Assembly: GCA_947097635.1 (NCBI GenBank)
Contig: CAMURW010000078.1
Coordinates: 1-6,993 of the forward strand
Direction: 5' to 3'
DNA length: 6,993 nt
Source of the DNA: an uncultured Bacteroidales bacterium
GTDB taxonomy: Bacteria; Bacteroidota; Bacteroidia; Bacteroidales; P3
Both the position numbers and the translations under genes were made by a program. Below are positions 5,715 through 6,993 of this stretch, piece by piece (the first letter of the stretch is position 1; each line of letters starts with the position of its first letter). The notes beneath the pieces are model-generated. The model searched no databases. It saw only the letters and a list, made by a program, of their open reading frames with translations, and was not told the DNA's origin.

Positions 5715-5758
5715 GCTTGGGTCGTGCTTGGGTCGTGCTTGGGTCGTACTTGGGTCGG
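5715..5758. repeat. 11-bp tandem repeat, 4 copies
   Basis: The unit GCTTGGGTCGT occurs at 5715-5725, 5726-5736 and 5737-5747 without mismatch. A fourth copy, 5748-5758, has two differences at its ends (ACTTGGGTCGG). The period is not a multiple of three, so this is not a coding repeat in one frame. It resembles a variable-number tandem repeat. Confidence 0.92.
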
Positions 5759-5865
5759 AAATTACCGATGCATGCCAATCGCAGGCGAGGCGCAGCAACT
5801 ACTTCTTTTGAGACTGATTGAGAGGGTGGTAGTGAGCTTCCATAATAGATTGTCCTTCCTCCCGA

Positions 5866-5890
5866 GGTAGCGATCAGGGGGGGGGCTACC
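5866..5890. repeat. hairpin GGTAGC/GCTACC enclosing a 9-G tract
   Basis: GGTAGC (5866-5871) and GCTACC (5885-5890) are perfect inverted repeats. The stretch between them holds GATCA followed by most of a run of nine G (5877-5885). A long mononucleotide tract like this is prone to slippage in replication. It lies in no supported gene, so any effect would be on structure or spacing. Confidence 0.6.
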
Positions 5891-6080
5891 CAGTGGCAAA
5901 GTTCTGTATGGGGACCTTTTTGCGGATAATCATTTGCCGCTGTCATACCGCCCCAGTCTCCGCCGTCGGTGCTGCCTAAGGCGGGGCGTTGCCTGTCGGG
6001 AATCTAATAGTCATGGAGGCGGGTCTCCGTGTGGGCACGTGGTGGGAGTGTGGTTTTGCAGAATCGCAAGAAATAGGTGC

Positions 6081-6113
6081 TGTGGTACAACGTAGCGACG
6101 TTTGGATACCATG
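6081..6113. repeat. stem-loop with tetraloop
   Basis: AACGT (6089-6093) and ACGTT (6098-6102) pair around the loop AGCG. Outside a small internal loop, TGTGGTA (6081-6087) can pair with TACCATG (6107-6113) with two G-U pairs in RNA. The combined stem is about 12 pairs, the strongest local fold I noticed by eye in this gap. No T-tract follows, so it is not a standard terminator. Confidence 0.4.
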
Positions 6114-6128
6114 CAAAGCCGAGGAGAC

Positions 6129-6183
6129 TTGCCAAAGTTATTTTATGATGTAACAATCATCTGATAATGAGAAAGATTGGCAA
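6129..6183. repeat. nested inverted repeat TTGCCAA/TTGGCAA
   Basis: The perfect outer arms TTGCCAA (6129-6135) and TTGGCAA (6177-6183) flank an inner pair, ATGAT (6145-6149) and ATCAT (6156-6160), around a 6-base loop. The element lies 39 bases upstream of the -33 box of the promoter candidate at 6222-6251, so it could be a regulator-binding site. Confidence 0.35.
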
Positions 6184-6221
6184 TGTTTCCACATTTGATG
6201 GCATTTTTTTGTGATTTTTTC

Positions 6222-6251
6222 TTTGAATATGCATTATTATTTCTATCTTTA
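6222..6251 (+). promoter_or_regulatory. Bacteroidetes-type promoter candidate
   Basis: TTTG (6222-6225) is followed after 18 bases by TATCTTTA (6244-6251), one mismatch from TAnnTTTG, in an AT-rich setting typical of Bacteroidetes promoters. Transcription would begin near 6256. The next supported gene starts at 6633, so it would have a leader of about 375 bases. Alternatively the promoter drives a small RNA or peptide in between. Confidence 0.5.
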
Positions 6252-6632
6252 CAAGAACATTAGTTGAGAGATAGGTATGCTTGATAACCATGTAGTACAT
6301 TGATATGTTATAACTTATGTATGATTGCCTGCCCCTGTGCTTGTTCAATTGGCGAAAAAGCGTTTAAAGTGGCGATTTTCGATGATAGTTGTTGTGAATA
6401 TCGCTTAATAAAAGTTCAAAAAACAAGATGGGGAAATAGATAATAAAATACTTAATGAATTGTGGGTGTAGCTTCTGCCGTGATGGTTCCTTGCTCCCGT
6501 GTGGATGGTATGGCGTGGAGTTGCGTACTTGCAAGAGTGTGTTTTTTCGACAATAACGGAGGCTGGCAGGATGCGTAAGGACGAAGAAAGATTATCCTAA
6601 TAAATAATTAGTTTAACAAAAAACCAACAATT

Positions 6633-6993
6633 ATGCGTAAAAAACTACGACGAATGTTGCTTTTGGCAGCCCTATTTGTGCTGCCCTTAGCAATGAATGC
6701 CCAGAGTGGGGTCTACTTTACGGAGAACTTTGAAGCCGCCTCCACCACATGGACCCAAACGGGCACACATTGGCAACTAAGCACCGCCAATAGCTACGGC
6801 TTTGGCACCCGGTGCTTCAATATGCCTCACTCCAGCCGTGGTGCTACCGACACGCTGATCTCCCCCGTGATTGACCTGTCCACGGCCACCAATCCACAAC
6901 TGTCGTTCTACCACATCCAAAAAGAGTGGGCCGGCGACCAGGACGAGCTGCATGTGCTTTACCGCACCTCCGCCACTGGAGCATGGACGTCTC
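6633..6993 (+). CDS. exported protein with choice-of-anchor-J / cleaved-adhesin-like domain (3' end outside window)
   Basis: The first 120 residues are present. Residues 1-23 are a clear Sec signal peptide: basic MRKKLRR, a hydrophobic LLLAALFVLPLA core, and MNA with likely cleavage before Gln24. No lipobox cysteine is present, so it is not a lipoprotein. The mature part opens FTENFEAA (29-36) and continues with TLISPVIDLS (74-83), PQLSFYH (88-94) and a DELHVLYRTSATGAW stretch (104-118). This is the jelly-roll pattern of MAM-like, choice-of-anchor-J or cleaved-adhesin domains, common in Bacteroidetes surface proteins and peptidases. Such proteins often carry a C-terminal type IX secretion sorting domain, but that end is not in the window. 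The leader just before the ATG is A-rich with no Shine-Dalgarno sequence, as is typical for the phylum. The substrate and any catalytic activity are unknown. Confidence 0.85.
   Translation, partial: MRKKLRRMLLLAALFVLPLAMNAQSGVYFTENFEAASTTWTQTGTHWQLSTANSYGFGTRCFNMPHSSRGATDTLISPVIDLSTATNPQLSFYHIQKEWAGDQDELHVLYRTSATGAWTS

Larger units (their letters stand above)
5514..6632. other. 1.1-kb intergenic region with no supported gene
   Basis: Between the cdaA stop and the secreted-protein start I find no protein with a recognisable family. Open frames of 84-101 codons at 5616-5870 (+) and 5641-5946 (-) run through a tandem repeat and the G9 tract and have unconvincing composition. The left part (about 5514-6120) is GC-rich and holds several short inverted repeats, an 11-bp tandem array and GCATGCC(T/A)AT three times (5580-5589, 5635-5644, 5770-5779). 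The right part (about 6120-6470) is AT-rich and contains the best promoter-like sequence in the region. No tRNA, rRNA, tmRNA, SRP or RNase P signature was seen. The hairpin-rich half could be a structured RNA or a decayed or REP-like repeat element. Confidence 0.7.

Noticed and set aside
5715..5758. CRISPR-like repeat array
   Set aside because: The units are directly adjacent with no spacers and only 11 bp long, and no cas genes are present.
5616..5946. Two overlapping open frames (84 codons plus strand, 101 codons minus strand)
   Set aside because: Both run through the 11-bp tandem repeat, and the minus-strand frame also crosses the G9 tract. Neither shows protein-like conservation cues or a start context.
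6157..6348. 63-codon minus-strand frame
   Set aside because: AT-rich composition, no homology, and it crosses the promoter candidate. Probably chance.
5514..6632. tRNA, riboswitch or other known structured RNA
   Set aside because: No T-loop GGTTCGAAT-type motif, no TPP, cobalamin or SAM core, and no SRP, tmRNA or RNase P signature was found by eye.

Overview
The window looks like chromosomal DNA from a member of the Bacteroidota, most likely the order Bacteroidales. Three things point there. Several genes belong to families typical of that group (a DUF4293 membrane protein, a BT_3928-type DoxX/thioredoxin-like protein, a duplicated DUF1599 protein, and a secreted protein that fits a choice-of-anchor-J/cleaved-adhesin fold). 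Start codons generally lack Shine-Dalgarno sequences. Some intergenic regions carry TTTG / TAnnTTTG-like promoter elements. I cannot assign a genus from the sequence alone.

Layout. Positions 1-3707 are read on the minus strand. At the left edge is a possible 5-codon stub of the gene after rsfS (1-16). Next is rsfS, a ribosome silencing factor with an unusual 85-90-residue Lys/Ala/Ser/Thr-rich tail (68-715). A 243-base gap follows, holding a perfect 17-bp tandem duplication and a weak promoter candidate. Then comes a compact four-gene cluster, in transcription order: DUF1599 protein (3141-3707), BT_3928-type membrane protein (1955-3100), DUF4293 membrane protein (1399-1950) and tsaE (959-1387). 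The gaps are 40, 4 and 11 bases, which suggests one operon. A 91-base divergent spacer (3708-3798) separates it from a plus-strand pair: folP (3799-4656, dihydropteroate synthase) and cdaA/dacA (4713-5513, membrane diadenylate cyclase). The two are 56 bases apart, with an inverted repeat just before the cdaA start.

Positions 5514-6632 contain no gene I can support. The left half (about 5514-6120) is GC-rich and full of short inverted repeats, with an 11-bp x4 tandem repeat and a 9-G tract. The right half is AT-rich and includes a good Bacteroidetes-type promoter at 6222-6251. The window ends inside a plus-strand gene for an exported protein (6633 to the end) with a clear signal peptide.

Functionally the window is mostly housekeeping: translation silencing (RsfS), tRNA t6A37 modification (TsaE), folate synthesis (FolP) and c-di-AMP signalling (CdaA), plus three conserved but poorly characterised Bacteroidetes families and one surface or secreted protein. 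I found no convincing new defence, mobile or biosynthetic system. The points most worth a second look are the histone-H1-like RsfS tail and the structured 1.1-kb intergenic region.
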